NCBI RefSeq assembly: GCF_000717595.1 | Contig: NZ_JNZO01000047.1 | Coordinates: 1-36,353 of the forward strand | DNA from: Streptomyces flavochromogenes | GTDB lineage: Bacteria > Actinomycetota > Actinomycetes > Streptomycetales > Streptomycetaceae | DNA: 36,353 bases | Reading direction: 5' to 3' | In this document: positions 26,657-34,179 of the stretch, piece after piece | How positions within the stretch are numbered: position 1 is the first letter of the stretch | Layout: the number at the start of each line of letters is the position of its first letter | The notes under the pieces: generated by a model | Told to the model about the DNA's origin: nothing | Seen by the model: the letters and a program-made list of their open reading frames with translations, nothing else | The model's database searches: none | Position numbers and translations under genes: made by a program

Positions 26657-27510
26657 ACGGTCACCTCCGCCGGCCAGGATGGGGACGCCGGGGACACCGG
26701 ACAACTCTTGTTGCCGGTTCCGGGACCGACCGCCGGATCGTACGGACGGGAACCGGCCGGTACGCGGGGACGGCCGCCCCCGACGCCGCGCGACACACGG
26801 ACCCGGGGGCGCAACAGGTCCCGGCTGAACGTGTCGAGCAGCTCCCACCGGGAGGTGAGCGGGAAGTAGTGGTCGCCGGGGACGGTGTCCACCCGCAGGG
26901 ACCGCCGGGTGCACCGGCGCCAGCCGGCCAGATCGGCCCCACTGACACTCCGGTCCTCGCTGCCGCCCATGGCGGTGACCGGGCAGTGCACGACATGGCG
27001 CGGGTCGCGCCGGTACGACTCGAGGACGGCGAGGTCCGCACGGAGAGCGGGCAGCACGCGGGGCGCGCGCGAGGGGTCGAGGGCGCCCGGGGGGATCCGG
27101 CCCCGCCGGGCGAGCCTGCGCAGCAGCTCGGCGTCCGGCAGCTGGGAGACGGCGTGTTCCGGGGCGGGCCGGTACGGGACGCCGGCCCCGGAGACGTACA
27201 GCCGCTCGGCCACCGCGTCGTACTCCCACTCCAGGCGGGCGGCGATCTCGTAGGCGAGGAGGGCGCCGAATCCGTGCCCGTAGAGGGCGAACGGGCGGTC
27301 ACGCATGCGGGCCACGTACGGGATGATCTCGGCGAGCAGCGGTTCGAGCCGGCCGCAGGGGCGGCCGCGCGGATGGCGGCCGCGGCCCGGCAGTTCGACG
27401 GGGGTGACGACCACCGAGGTTCCGAGGGCCTCGGCCCAGGGCAGGTAGACGCCTGCCGAGGCGCCCTCGAAGGGGAGACAGAACAGCCGCACGGAGGTGT
27501 CGCCGGTCAT
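26653..27510 (-). CDS. Second type II thioesterase, with unusual C-terminal extension
   Basis: 285 residues. FCLPFEGA near the start and the nucleophile elbow LYGHGFGALLAY put Gly where the catalytic Ser normally is (GHSFG in the family), so the classical thioesterase reaction looks impaired; GDHYF supplies the active-site His. The last about 40 residues (after FSRDLL) are Pro/Gly/Ser-rich and are encoded by DNA holding the 28-bp element of the next gene. Overlaps its neighbours on both sides by ATGA. It pairs with a lone condensation domain, as in the hlm cluster, so both may act in release or acylation. Confidence 0.85.
   Translation of the reverse strand: MTGDTSVRLFCLPFEGASAGVYLPWAEALGTSVVVTPVELPGRGRHPRGRPCGRLEPLLAEIIPYVARMRDRPFALYGHGFGALLAYEIAARLEWEYDAVAERLYVSGAGVPYRPAPEHAVSQLPDAELLRRLARRGRIPPGALDPSRAPRVLPALRADLAVLESYRRDPRHVVHCPVTAMGGSEDRSVSGADLAGWRRCTRRSLRVDTVPGDHYFPLTSRWELLDTFSRDLLRPRVRVSRGVGGGRPRVPAGSRPYDPAVGPGTGNKSCPVSPASPSWPAEVTV
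26699..26726 (-). promoter_or_regulatory. 28-bp repeated element, copy 3 (upstream of methyltransferase, inside thioesterase 3' end)
   Basis: On the minus strand it reads GTCCCGGAACCGGCAACAA then GAGTTGTCC. It ends 42 bases before the methyltransferase ATG, the same spacing as before the dithiol oxidase. Confidence 0.65.
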
Positions 27511-28262
27511 CGGGCCACCGGTCCCCGGGTCCGAACGCCGGTCAGGGGGCTGCTCGGCAGCGCGGGGACCGGTGGCGCCGTAACCGGTGGGGCCACGACC
27601 GGTAGCGCCGCGACCGGCGCCGTAAGCGGTGGTGTCGCGGCCGCCGACGCCGTAACCGGGGGTGTCGCGACCGCCGACGCCGTAGCCCGTGGCGCCGTGA
27701 CCGCCGGCGTCGTGACCGGTGGAGTCGTGACCACCGACGCCGTGCGCGGTAACGCCGCGACCGGTGACGCCGTGCCCGGCGGGGTCGCCCGCGACCGAGC
27801 CGTGGTGGCCGCGCGGCGCGGGATTCCGCCCCGCAGGAGGACCGCGTACGCGTCCGCGGCCTCCTCGAGGATCCGGAGCCCCGCCCGCCGGTCCATCAGC
27901 TCGCGGGCGTACCGCCAGGCGAAGGTCCAGTCGCGGTCGGAACGACGGATGAGGGTGGCGCACATCAACGGGGCCCGGTCGAGGGGGAGTCCGGCGGCGG
28001 ACTCCCCGGCCAGGCGTTCGGCGAGCCGGGTGTCCTGCACCTCGGCCCGGGTGGCCCGCCAGTCCACGATCTGCAGCCGGAAGCGGGCCTCGGGCCGCAG
28101 CGTGCGGCGCAGCAGGCCGTCCGGCCCGCGGTGGAGCGTGGTGCGGGACAGGGGAGTGCCGTCCAGGACGGACTGCCACGCCTGCTCGTACACGTACGGC
28201 ACGACTCCGCGCAGGGACATGACGAACTGTTCGGTGCGGAGCTCCTCGCTGATCGCGGACAC
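27507..28262 (-). CDS. hlmK: Lone truncated condensation domain with repetitive tail (HlmK-like position)
   Basis: 251 residues. Residues 1-155 look like the N-terminal half of an NRPS condensation domain (YEQAWQSVLDGTPLSRTTL, LPLDRAPLMCATLIRR), but the HHxxxDG site is missing: the aligned stretch reads WRYARELMDRR. The C-terminal half of the fold is absent. Residues about 155-245 are an Ala/Pro/Thr/Val tail built from 10-residue repeats. GTG start with GGAGGGA upstream. It leads a three-gene operon with the second thioesterase and a methyltransferase and has the third cluster promoter. The holomycin cluster has a lone condensation protein, HlmK; whether this one keeps any activity is doubtful. 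Confidence 0.72.
   Translation of the reverse strand: MSAISEELRTEQFVMSLRGVVPYVYEQAWQSVLDGTPLSRTTLHRGPDGLLRRTLRPEARFRLQIVDWRATRAEVQDTRLAERLAGESAAGLPLDRAPLMCATLIRRSDRDWTFAWRYARELMDRRAGLRILEEAADAYAVLLRGGIPRRAATTARSRATPPGTASPVAALPRTASVVTTPPVTTPAVTAPRATASAVATPPVTASAAATPPLTAPVAALPVVAPPVTAPPVPALPSSPLTGVRTRGPVAR
27611..27790. repeat. 30-bp degenerate tandem repeat (six units)
   Basis: Six consecutive 30-base units, typified by CCGCCGACGCCGTAACCGGG then GGTGTCGCGA, diverged by roughly 15-35 percent. They encode the 10-residue repeats of the condensation-like protein's tail; a weaker unit precedes them. Confidence 0.75.
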
Positions 28263-28373
28263 GCGGTACCGCTCCCTCCATCAGGTTTACGCCAATTGGC
28301 CGGTGGTGAACTCACGGATCGGGGGCAACCGCTTTCCGGGCCGTTCACTGGTCACCGCCGCACATCGGTGCCG

Positions 28374-28435
28374 ACCGTACCTGTGCGGTCCCCATTCACC
28401 TCAATACGGGGGCACCGAAGCAATGGCCGAAGGAA
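28374..28435 (-). promoter_or_regulatory. Cluster promoter with 37-bp block, copy C (lone condensation operon)
   Basis: Minus strand: -35 TTGAGG (28404-28399), 19-base spacer, -10 TACGGT (28379-28374), leader of about 105 bases. The block (28399-28435) is the most diverged: the palindrome is imperfect, but the 12-bp spaced CTTCGG direct repeat is clear. It lies between divergent genes and could also influence the LAL gene. Confidence 0.6.
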
Positions 28436-28732
28436 TACGTTCGGAATCCGTGCGGCGAGATCCGCTGTACAAATATCGCCGCCCCCGTGTTAGCGTCGGG
28501 ATCCTCGGAGGTGTGGGCCGTTCACCGGTGTTCGGGGGATCGGCGTGGAGGACTTCGACCGGTCTCCACGCAGTCTGAAGAAGGCATTTCCAGCATGACG
28601 GCGGCGGTTCGGGCCATGACCTGAAAAGGGCCTTGACGGCGCCGGCTCCACAGCTTTTCCGCATGGCCTCCCCCTGCCGAAGTGGCGACCTCGTCCGAGT
28701 CATTCCACTGTTCGGCAGGGAGGTGTGGGGCG
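28436..28732 (+). promoter_or_regulatory. LAL gene upstream region: weak promoter, leader hairpin
   Basis: A TAGCGT (28492-28497) is a possible -10 for the LAL gene, which would give a leader of about 230 bases. In it lie a perfect 8-bp hairpin (28543-28550 with 28564-28571, loop 13) and a nine-codon frame starting ATGACGGCGGCG after AAGAAGG. Both could modulate regulator translation; neither is certain. Confidence 0.35.
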
Positions 28733-31700
28733 GTGCCCAAGGAGCTGTTCGGCAGGAGCGAGGAATCGAAGACCATCACCGAGATATTGGACGCCGCGAG
28801 AGCGGGTGCGGGCGCGGTCGCCCTGGTGGAGGGCATCATCGGCACCGGCAAGACCTCGCTGCTGCGCTGGGCCGAGGAGACGGCCCGTGACCAGGGCATG
28901 ATCGTCCTCTCCGCCACCGCCTCCCCGGCCGAGCAGCGCTTCCCCCTCGGGGTCGTGCACCAGTTGCTGGGGACGCTGCCGGAGACCGCGCACGGCTGGG
29001 ACCGCACCTTCGCCGCCTACGGCGGCCCGCACGGCGGCGGCCGGACCGAGCCCGACTACCCGCTCCTCGCGGAGCTGTGCGCGAGCGTGGGCCGCGCCGC
29101 GCGGCGCACCCCGATCCTGCTGACCGTCGACAGCGTCCAGCACGTCGACTGCCCTTCGCTGCTGTGGCTGGGCTTCCTGAGCCGCCGTCTGGAGAACCTC
29201 CCCGTCGTCCTGCTGGCCACCAAGCGCTGCGGCGAACCGGCCAGTGACCAGCACCTTCTGGTCGAGTTCATGGAGGGGCTGCGCCCCGACCGCCACATCC
29301 ATCTGAGCGACCTCAGCCCGAGCGCGGCGCTCGATCTGGCCACGTCGCTGTGCGGTCACGGCCACGGTCACGAGGCCGTGGACGCCCTGGTCGCCGGGAC
29401 CGGCGGGAACCCGTACCTGCTGACCGAGCAGATACGGACGGGTCCGACGGGCCGCTCCGGCCCCCTCGTCCCCGCGGGCGCGGGTCACATCGGGGGGCTG
29501 CCGGGACGGCCCGGTCTGCCGGGGCGGCAAGGCCATCCGGCGTCTCCCGGATATCCCGCGTCTCCCGGGTATCCGCGTGACCCCGCGCATTCCGCGGACT
29601 CCACCGAGGCGCGCGCCGGCCGGGCGCCGGGCGACCCGCCGGACGATCGACTGGGGCTCCAGGCCGTCAAGGAGCGCATCCTCTGCATGCTCCGGCGGAT
29701 CGACCCGTACGGCCTTGAGATCGCCCGCGCCGCCAGCATCCTGTGCGGGCCGGTGGACGCCGCCCTCCTCGCCGACCTCTGCGGCGTCCCCACCGAGGAC
29801 GCGTGTCGATGTATCAGCAGACTCACGGAATCCGGACTGCTCTGTCCCCACGACATGAAGTTCCGCCACCCCCTCCTCGCGGGGCTGCTCTACCAGGACA
29901 TCCCGTGCGCCGAGCGCGCCGAACTGCACCGGCTCGCCGCCCGCAGGATGCGGCACCGCGGCGATCCGAGCGAGGACGTCGCCTCCCATCTGCTGCGCTC
30001 CCACCGTCTGGACGAACCCTGGATGGCGCAACTCCTCATGGAGGTCGCCCAGGGCGTGGTCGAGCACGATCCGGCGGGCGCCCGCCGGCTGATCGAGAAG
30101 GCCGTCCTGCACGGTGTGCCCGAGGGTCACGAGGACCGGGCCGAAGCCCTGCGGATCCAGGCCCTCAGCGGCCTCGACCTGCCTGCCGCGGCACGCGCCC
30201 TGACCGCACACACCGCCACCGTCACCGCGCCCGCCGAAAGGTTCCGGCACGCGCTGCGGCTCTCCGATCTCCGGCTGCGCCTGGACGACACCGCGGGCGC
30301 GCTGGAGATCCTCGAGGAGGCCCGGCGGGAGACGGCGGGCACGCTCGACCCGGCCGCCTCGGCGCGACTGCGCGAGGCGATGGCGCAGGTACGGTTCCAC
30401 GACGGCGGCCGCCCCGAGGGCGGCGGCCACGGGTCCTGGGGCCATGACGACGGATCCCAGAGCCTCGGACTCCACGACGGCGGATTCCACGGCGACGGCG
30501 CTCATGACGGCGGCGCTCACGGCGACGCGGGTCACCCCTCCCGCCACGGGCGTCACCCCGGGGAGGAGGACCGGCTGTTGCGCGTCCTGCTCCTGCGTAC
30601 GGCCACCGGCGACTCGGCGTCCGCGGCGCGGCGGATCGCCGACCGGCTCCTGTCCGTCCCGCGCGCCCCGTACGGCTCCGCCCGCTGGTACCAGGCACTG
30701 CTCGCCCAACTGTGGGCGGGCGACGTCGAGGAGGCCCGGCGGCACATCGACACCGAGGTCGGACTCGCCCGCGCCGACGGCAGCACGACCCGGATCGCCG
30801 AGGCGCTGGCCGTACGCGGTCTGGTGCAGCTGCACCGCGGACAGCTGGTCCGGGCCGAGGACGACGCCCGCGAGGCGCTCGACCTGCTCATCCGGATCCG
30901 CGCCGGCCGGTTCCACGTGGGGCCGCTCGCCCGCAGCGTGCTCATCGACGTCGCCATGGAACGGGACGACATCGCCGCGGCCGGGGCCCTCCTCGACGAC
31001 GCCCCGCCGCTGCCCGGCGACCGGCCGGTCACCTGGTGGCGGCTGCACCTCCTGCACAGCGCCGGGCGGGCCCTCGGCCGGCTCGGCGAGGCGCGGCGCG
31101 GTCTGGTCCTCCTCGCCCACTGCGAGGAGGAGCTGGCCCGGCGCGGCATCGTCAACCCGGCGATCCTGCCCTGGCGCAGCACCCGCGCCGCGCTCCAGCT
31201 GGCCCGGCGCAACGTGGCCGCGGCCCGCCGCGCCGCCCAGGAGGAGACCGCGCTCGCCCACCGCTGGGGCGCCCCCTTCGCGCTGGGCAGGGCCCTGGTC
31301 GCCGAGGCGGCGGCGAGCTCGGGCCGCGAGGCGCTGCGACTCGCCGACCGGGCCGTGGACCTCCTCGAACCCACCCCGGCGCCCCTGCTGTTCGCCCACG
31401 CCCTGTACGCGGCGGGGCGCGCCCACCGGCAGAGCGGCACGCCCCGCCGGTCCCGCGAACTGCTCCACCGTGCCAACGAGGTCGGCATCTCCCTGGGCGC
31501 CGACGGCCTCGTGGAGGCGGTGCAGCGGGAGCTGCGGGACGCGGGCGGCCGCCCCGACCCGCGCAAGGACTCGACGGAGTCGCTGCTCACCCCCACGGAG
31601 CGGCAGGTCTCCGAACTGGCCGCGCGCGGGATGAGCAACCGTGACATCGCGCGGCTGCTCCAGGTGAGCCTGCGGAACGTCGAGTCCCATCTCACCCACT

Positions 31701-31831
31701 CGTACCGGAAGTTACGCATCAGCGGACGGCACGAGCTGGCCCGCTTCTTCCCCGCCGACGAGCCCCCGGATCCGGCACCGGTCCTCCTCTACCAGCACCG
31801 GACCGCCCTCACCCCGACCGCCAACCCCTAG
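28733..31831 (+). CDS. LAL-family LuxR transcriptional regulator with two low-complexity inserts
   Basis: 1032 residues, usual LAL size. N-terminal AAA/STAND ATPase with Walker A GIIGTGKTS near residue 36 and a Walker-B-like LLTVDS; C-terminal LuxR helix-turn-helix (LTPTERQVSELAARGMSNRD, LLQVSLRNVESHL) at about 955-1005. GTG start with AGGGAGG nine bases upstream. Two inserts are odd: a collagen-like Gly/Pro stretch (about 236-305, with a doubled PASPGY) and a His/Gly/Asp-rich stretch (about 554-612, repeated HDGG and HGD), which might bind metal. A Leu in the DNA-binding domain is encoded by TTA (31712), so bldA may time its production. It is a likely pathway activator; dithiolopyrrolones chelate zinc, which makes a metal-sensing role worth considering. 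Confidence 0.93.
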   Translation: MPKELFGRSEESKTITEILDAARAGAGAVALVEGIIGTGKTSLLRWAEETARDQGMIVLSATASPAEQRFPLGVVHQLLGTLPETAHGWDRTFAAYGGPHGGGRTEPDYPLLAELCASVGRAARRTPILLTVDSVQHVDCPSLLWLGFLSRRLENLPVVLLATKRCGEPASDQHLLVEFMEGLRPDRHIHLSDLSPSAALDLATSLCGHGHGHEAVDALVAGTGGNPYLLTEQIRTGPTGRSGPLVPAGAGHIGGLPGRPGLPGRQGHPASPGYPASPGYPRDPAHSADSTEARAGRAPGDPPDDRLGLQAVKERILCMLRRIDPYGLEIARAASILCGPVDAALLADLCGVPTEDACRCISRLTESGLLCPHDMKFRHPLLAGLLYQDIPCAERAELHRLAARRMRHRGDPSEDVASHLLRSHRLDEPWMAQLLMEVAQGVVEHDPAGARRLIEKAVLHGVPEGHEDRAEALRIQALSGLDLPAAARALTAHTATVTAPAERFRHALRLSDLRLRLDDTAGALEILEEARRETAGTLDPAASARLREAMAQVRFHDGGRPEGGGHGSWGHDDGSQSLGLHDGGFHGDGAHDGGAHGDAGHPSRHGRHPGEEDRLLRVLLLRTATGDSASAARRIADRLLSVPRAPYGSARWYQALLAQLWAGDVEEARRHIDTEVGLARADGSTTRIAEALAVRGLVQLHRGQLVRAEDDAREALDLLIRIRAGRFHVGPLARSVLIDVAMERDDIAAAGALLDDAPPLPGDRPVTWWRLHLLHSAGRALGRLGEARRGLVLLAHCEEELARRGIVNPAILPWRSTRAALQLARRNVAAARRAAQEETALAHRWGAPFALGRALVAEAAASSGREALRLADRAVDLLEPTPAPLLFAHALYAAGRAHRQSGTPRRSRELLHRANEVGISLGADGLVEAVQRELRDAGGRPDPRKDSTESLLTPTERQVSELAARGMSNRDIARLLQVSLRNVESHLTHSYRKLRISGRHELARFFPADEPPDPAPVLLYQHRTALTPTANP

Positions 31832-31861
31832 ACACCCGTTCCCTGGAACCAGGCCCTAGGG
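31826..31861. terminator. Convergent stop codons inside an inverted repeat
   Basis: CCCTAG and CTAGGG flank an inner GTTCC-CT-GGAAC hairpin, so the TAG stops of the LAL and response-regulator genes both fall in the repeat. A weak bidirectional terminator. Confidence 0.45.
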
Positions 31862-32542
31862 CTCGATCAGCCCCACCCGGATCGCGTACCGGGTCAGCTC
31901 CAGGCGGTCACGCATGCCGAGCTTCTGGAGGAGGTTGGCGCGGTGGCGTTCCACCGTCTTCGGGCTGATGACGAGGAGGTCGCCGATCTCCTTGGAGCTG
32001 TGGCCCTCCGCGACCAGTTTGAGGATCTCCTCCTCGCGTTCCGTGACGGCCTTGTCCGGCAGGGGCCTGCCCTGCTCGGCGCGGTCGAGATAGGTGCGGA
32101 TCAGGGCCGTCTCGGCGCCGGGGTAGATGAAGGGCTCGTCGCGGACCGCCGCCCGGCAGGCCTCCACCAGGTCGCGGTCCGCCACCGACTTCAGGACGTA
32201 GCCGCTCGCGCCGGCCTTCAGGGCCTCGAAGAAGTACTGCTCGTTGTCGTACATCGTGAGGATCAGGATCCTCAGCTCCGGCTGGAGGCGGCTGAGTTCG
32301 CGGGCCGCCTGGAGGCCGGTCATGCGGGGCATCGAGATGTCCAGGACGGCCAGGTCGACGGATTCGGAGCGGGCCAGGGCCACGGCCTCCGCGCCGTCCG
32401 CCGCCTCCGCGACGACCGTCAGGTCCGGCTCCGCGTCCAGGATGAGGCGCACTCCTCCGCGTACCAGCGCGTGGTCGTCCGCGAGGAGGATCCGGGTGGG
32501 GGACGGGGTTGCCGGGGCCGTGGGAGGTGTGGGGGCCGTCAT
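31856..32542 (-). CDS. NarL/FixJ-type response regulator
   Basis: 228 residues. Receiver domain with phospho-acceptor Asp in LAVLDISMPRMTG and Lys in GYVLKS, then a LuxR helix-turn-helix (VTEREEEILKLVAEGHSSKE, ISPKTVERHRANLLQKLGM). Its ATG overlaps the kinase stop (ATGA), so the two form a classical pair. It sits beyond a terminator from the antibiotic cluster, so it is probably part of the chromosome flank; the signal is not known. Confidence 0.93.
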   Translation of the reverse strand: MTAPTPPTAPATPSPTRILLADDHALVRGGVRLILDAEPDLTVVAEAADGAEAVALARSESVDLAVLDISMPRMTGLQAARELSRLQPELRILILTMYDNEQYFFEALKAGASGYVLKSVADRDLVEACRAAVRDEPFIYPGAETALIRTYLDRAEQGRPLPDKAVTEREEEILKLVAEGHSSKEIGDLLVISPKTVERHRANLLQKLGMRDRLELTRYAIRVGLIEP

Positions 32543-33585
32543 GGCGTCGCCTTAGCGCTCGGTGTGCTCAAGTGGACTTCCGTACCGCCCTCTTCGCCTC
32601 CGCGGATCGTCAGTTCCGCGCCGATCAGTAGGGCGCGTTCCCGCATGCCGCTGAGGCCGGCGCCGTCCGGCGCCCGGCCGATTCCCCGGCCGTCGTCCTT
32701 GACCAGGAGGCCGACCCCGCCCCGGGGCAGGCGGCGCAGACGCAGATCCACCCGGGTCGCGCCCGCGTGGCGGGCCGTGTTGGTGAGGCCCTCCTGCGCC
32801 ACGCGGTAGAGCACCAGCTCCGTCGCGTGGTCGAGCCTCGGGAGGCCGGACTCGATGTGGGCCCGTACCGTCAGGCGCGGTGTCGAGAACTCCGAGGCCA
32901 GCGACCTGAGCGCGCTGTGCAGCCCCAGCTCCTCCAGCACCCCGGGGCGCAGCCGGCGCGCGATGCGGCGGATCTCGTCCAGGCTCGTCCGGGTCGTCTC
33001 CTGCGCCTGGTGGAGTTCGGTGCGCAGCTCCTCCGGAGCGTGGTCCGCGGCGTGCTTCAGCTGGAGCAGTACCGCCGTGAGGGTCTGCCCCACCTCGTCG
33101 TGCAGCTCCTGCGCGATCCGCCGCCGCTCCTCCTCCTGAGCCGAGAGGACCCGGGCGGTGCTCGTGGTCCGCTCGGCCTCCAGCCGGTCGAGCATCGTGT
33201 TGAACGTGCGCGTCAGGTCGGCGAGCTCGCCGCGTCCCGTCACCGCGGCCCGCCGCCCCGGCCTCAGCAGGTCCGCGGTCCGCATCGCCCGGGTGAGGCG
33301 CTGGAGCGGCGCCAGTCCGAGCCGCAGCAGGAACGCGTTCGCGAGGAGCATCGCGACGAGGCCCGCCACGAGCACGATCGCCTCACCCAGGAGGACGGGC
33401 GTGGAGACGGTGACAGGGCCCAGCAACAGCAGGACGGCGACGATCAGCACCGAGGCGTTGAGAAGGAAGATGCGCCAGTACAGCGACACTTTTGCGACTC
33501 TCTCCCTTGCCCGCTCCGGGCCTCTGACCTGCGGCGGGATCCATGTCCCCGCCTCATCCTGACCAGTTTCCGGTGTCTTGTCCAT
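32539..33585 (-). CDS. Sensor histidine kinase, NarL-partner type (HisKA_3)
   Basis: 348 residues from ATG 33585. Two hydrophobic segments (about 40-95), a HAMP linker, a HisKA_3 domain with phospho-His in QELHDEVGQTLTA and a HATPase domain with LVKDDGRGIG. No clear ribosome site marks the start: GTG 33597 or ATG 33630 are alternatives. The sensor part outside the membrane is very short, so it may sense within the membrane. Confidence 0.9.
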   Translation of the reverse strand: MDKTPETGQDEAGTWIPPQVRGPERARERVAKVSLYWRIFLLNASVLIVAVLLLLGPVTVSTPVLLGEAIVLVAGLVAMLLANAFLLRLGLAPLQRLTRAMRTADLLRPGRRAAVTGRGELADLTRTFNTMLDRLEAERTTSTARVLSAQEEERRRIAQELHDEVGQTLTAVLLQLKHAADHAPEELRTELHQAQETTRTSLDEIRRIARRLRPGVLEELGLHSALRSLASEFSTPRLTVRAHIESGLPRLDHATELVLYRVAQEGLTNTARHAGATRVDLRLRRLPRGGVGLLVKDDGRGIGRAPDGAGLSGMRERALLIGAELTIRGGEEGGTEVHLSTPSAKATP

Positions 33586-33686
33586 CCGTGCCGACACCCA
33601 TGTTCCGGGCGTCCCGGCGGGTGGCACCATGGCCCCCGACCACCGACCTGATCACCCTTTGACATGACAACAGAAGGGACGGGCCC

Positions 33687-34172
33687 TTGCCTGCTCCGCG
33701 GATGAGAACGACACCCCTGCCCGGCATAGGCGTCCAGTACGACCTCACCACCCGGGAGCACCGCCAGCTGTCGGTCATCGCGCACCGCGACGGAACCCGG
33801 ACCGTGAACGTCTACCGGGGCGACGACCCCGACGCCTGCGCGCAGTCGCTCCACCTCACCGAGGCCGAGACCGCCTCGCTGATCGACGCGCTGCTCCCCG
33901 CGCACCACAGCCCCAACGTCCTGCACACCACCGACCTGGGGCTCGTCGCCGAACGCATCGAGCTGTCGGCCCACTCGTACTGGAACGGACGGCTGCTCGG
34001 CGATACGCGGATGCGCACCGATGCCGGCGCCTCCATCGTCGCCGTACTGCGCCGCTCCGGGGCCGTACCGTCCCCGACGCCCGCCTTCCGGTTCGCCGGC
34101 GGCGACACCCTCATCGTCATCGGCACCCGCGAGGGCGTCGACGCGGCCGCCGCGATCCTCGGTCGGGAGTGA
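33687..34172 (+). CDS. Cation:proton antiporter regulatory subunit (KhtT-like, RCK_C)
   Basis: About 161 residues from TTG 33687 (GGGAC upstream) or 156 from ATG 33702. The N-terminal half is family specific (LPGIGVQYDLTTREHRQLSV, NVLHTTDLGLVAERIEL); the C-terminal RCK_C/TrkA_C domain ends in GDTLIVIGTREGVDAA. Such subunits gate potassium/proton antiporters in response to nucleotides or pH. The antiporter gene follows after seven bases. Confidence 0.88.
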   Translation: MPAPRMRTTPLPGIGVQYDLTTREHRQLSVIAHRDGTRTVNVYRGDDPDACAQSLHLTEAETASLIDALLPAHHSPNVLHTTDLGLVAERIELSAHSYWNGRLLGDTRMRTDAGASIVAVLRRSGAVPSPTPAFRFAGGDTLIVIGTREGVDAAAAILGRE

Positions 34173-34179
34173 GGGCGGC

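Noticed and set aside
9533..26726. A conserved peptide PGxGNKxC encoded by all three 28-bp elements
   Set aside because: The frames differ in relation to the genes and the conservation is better explained by a palindromic DNA site.
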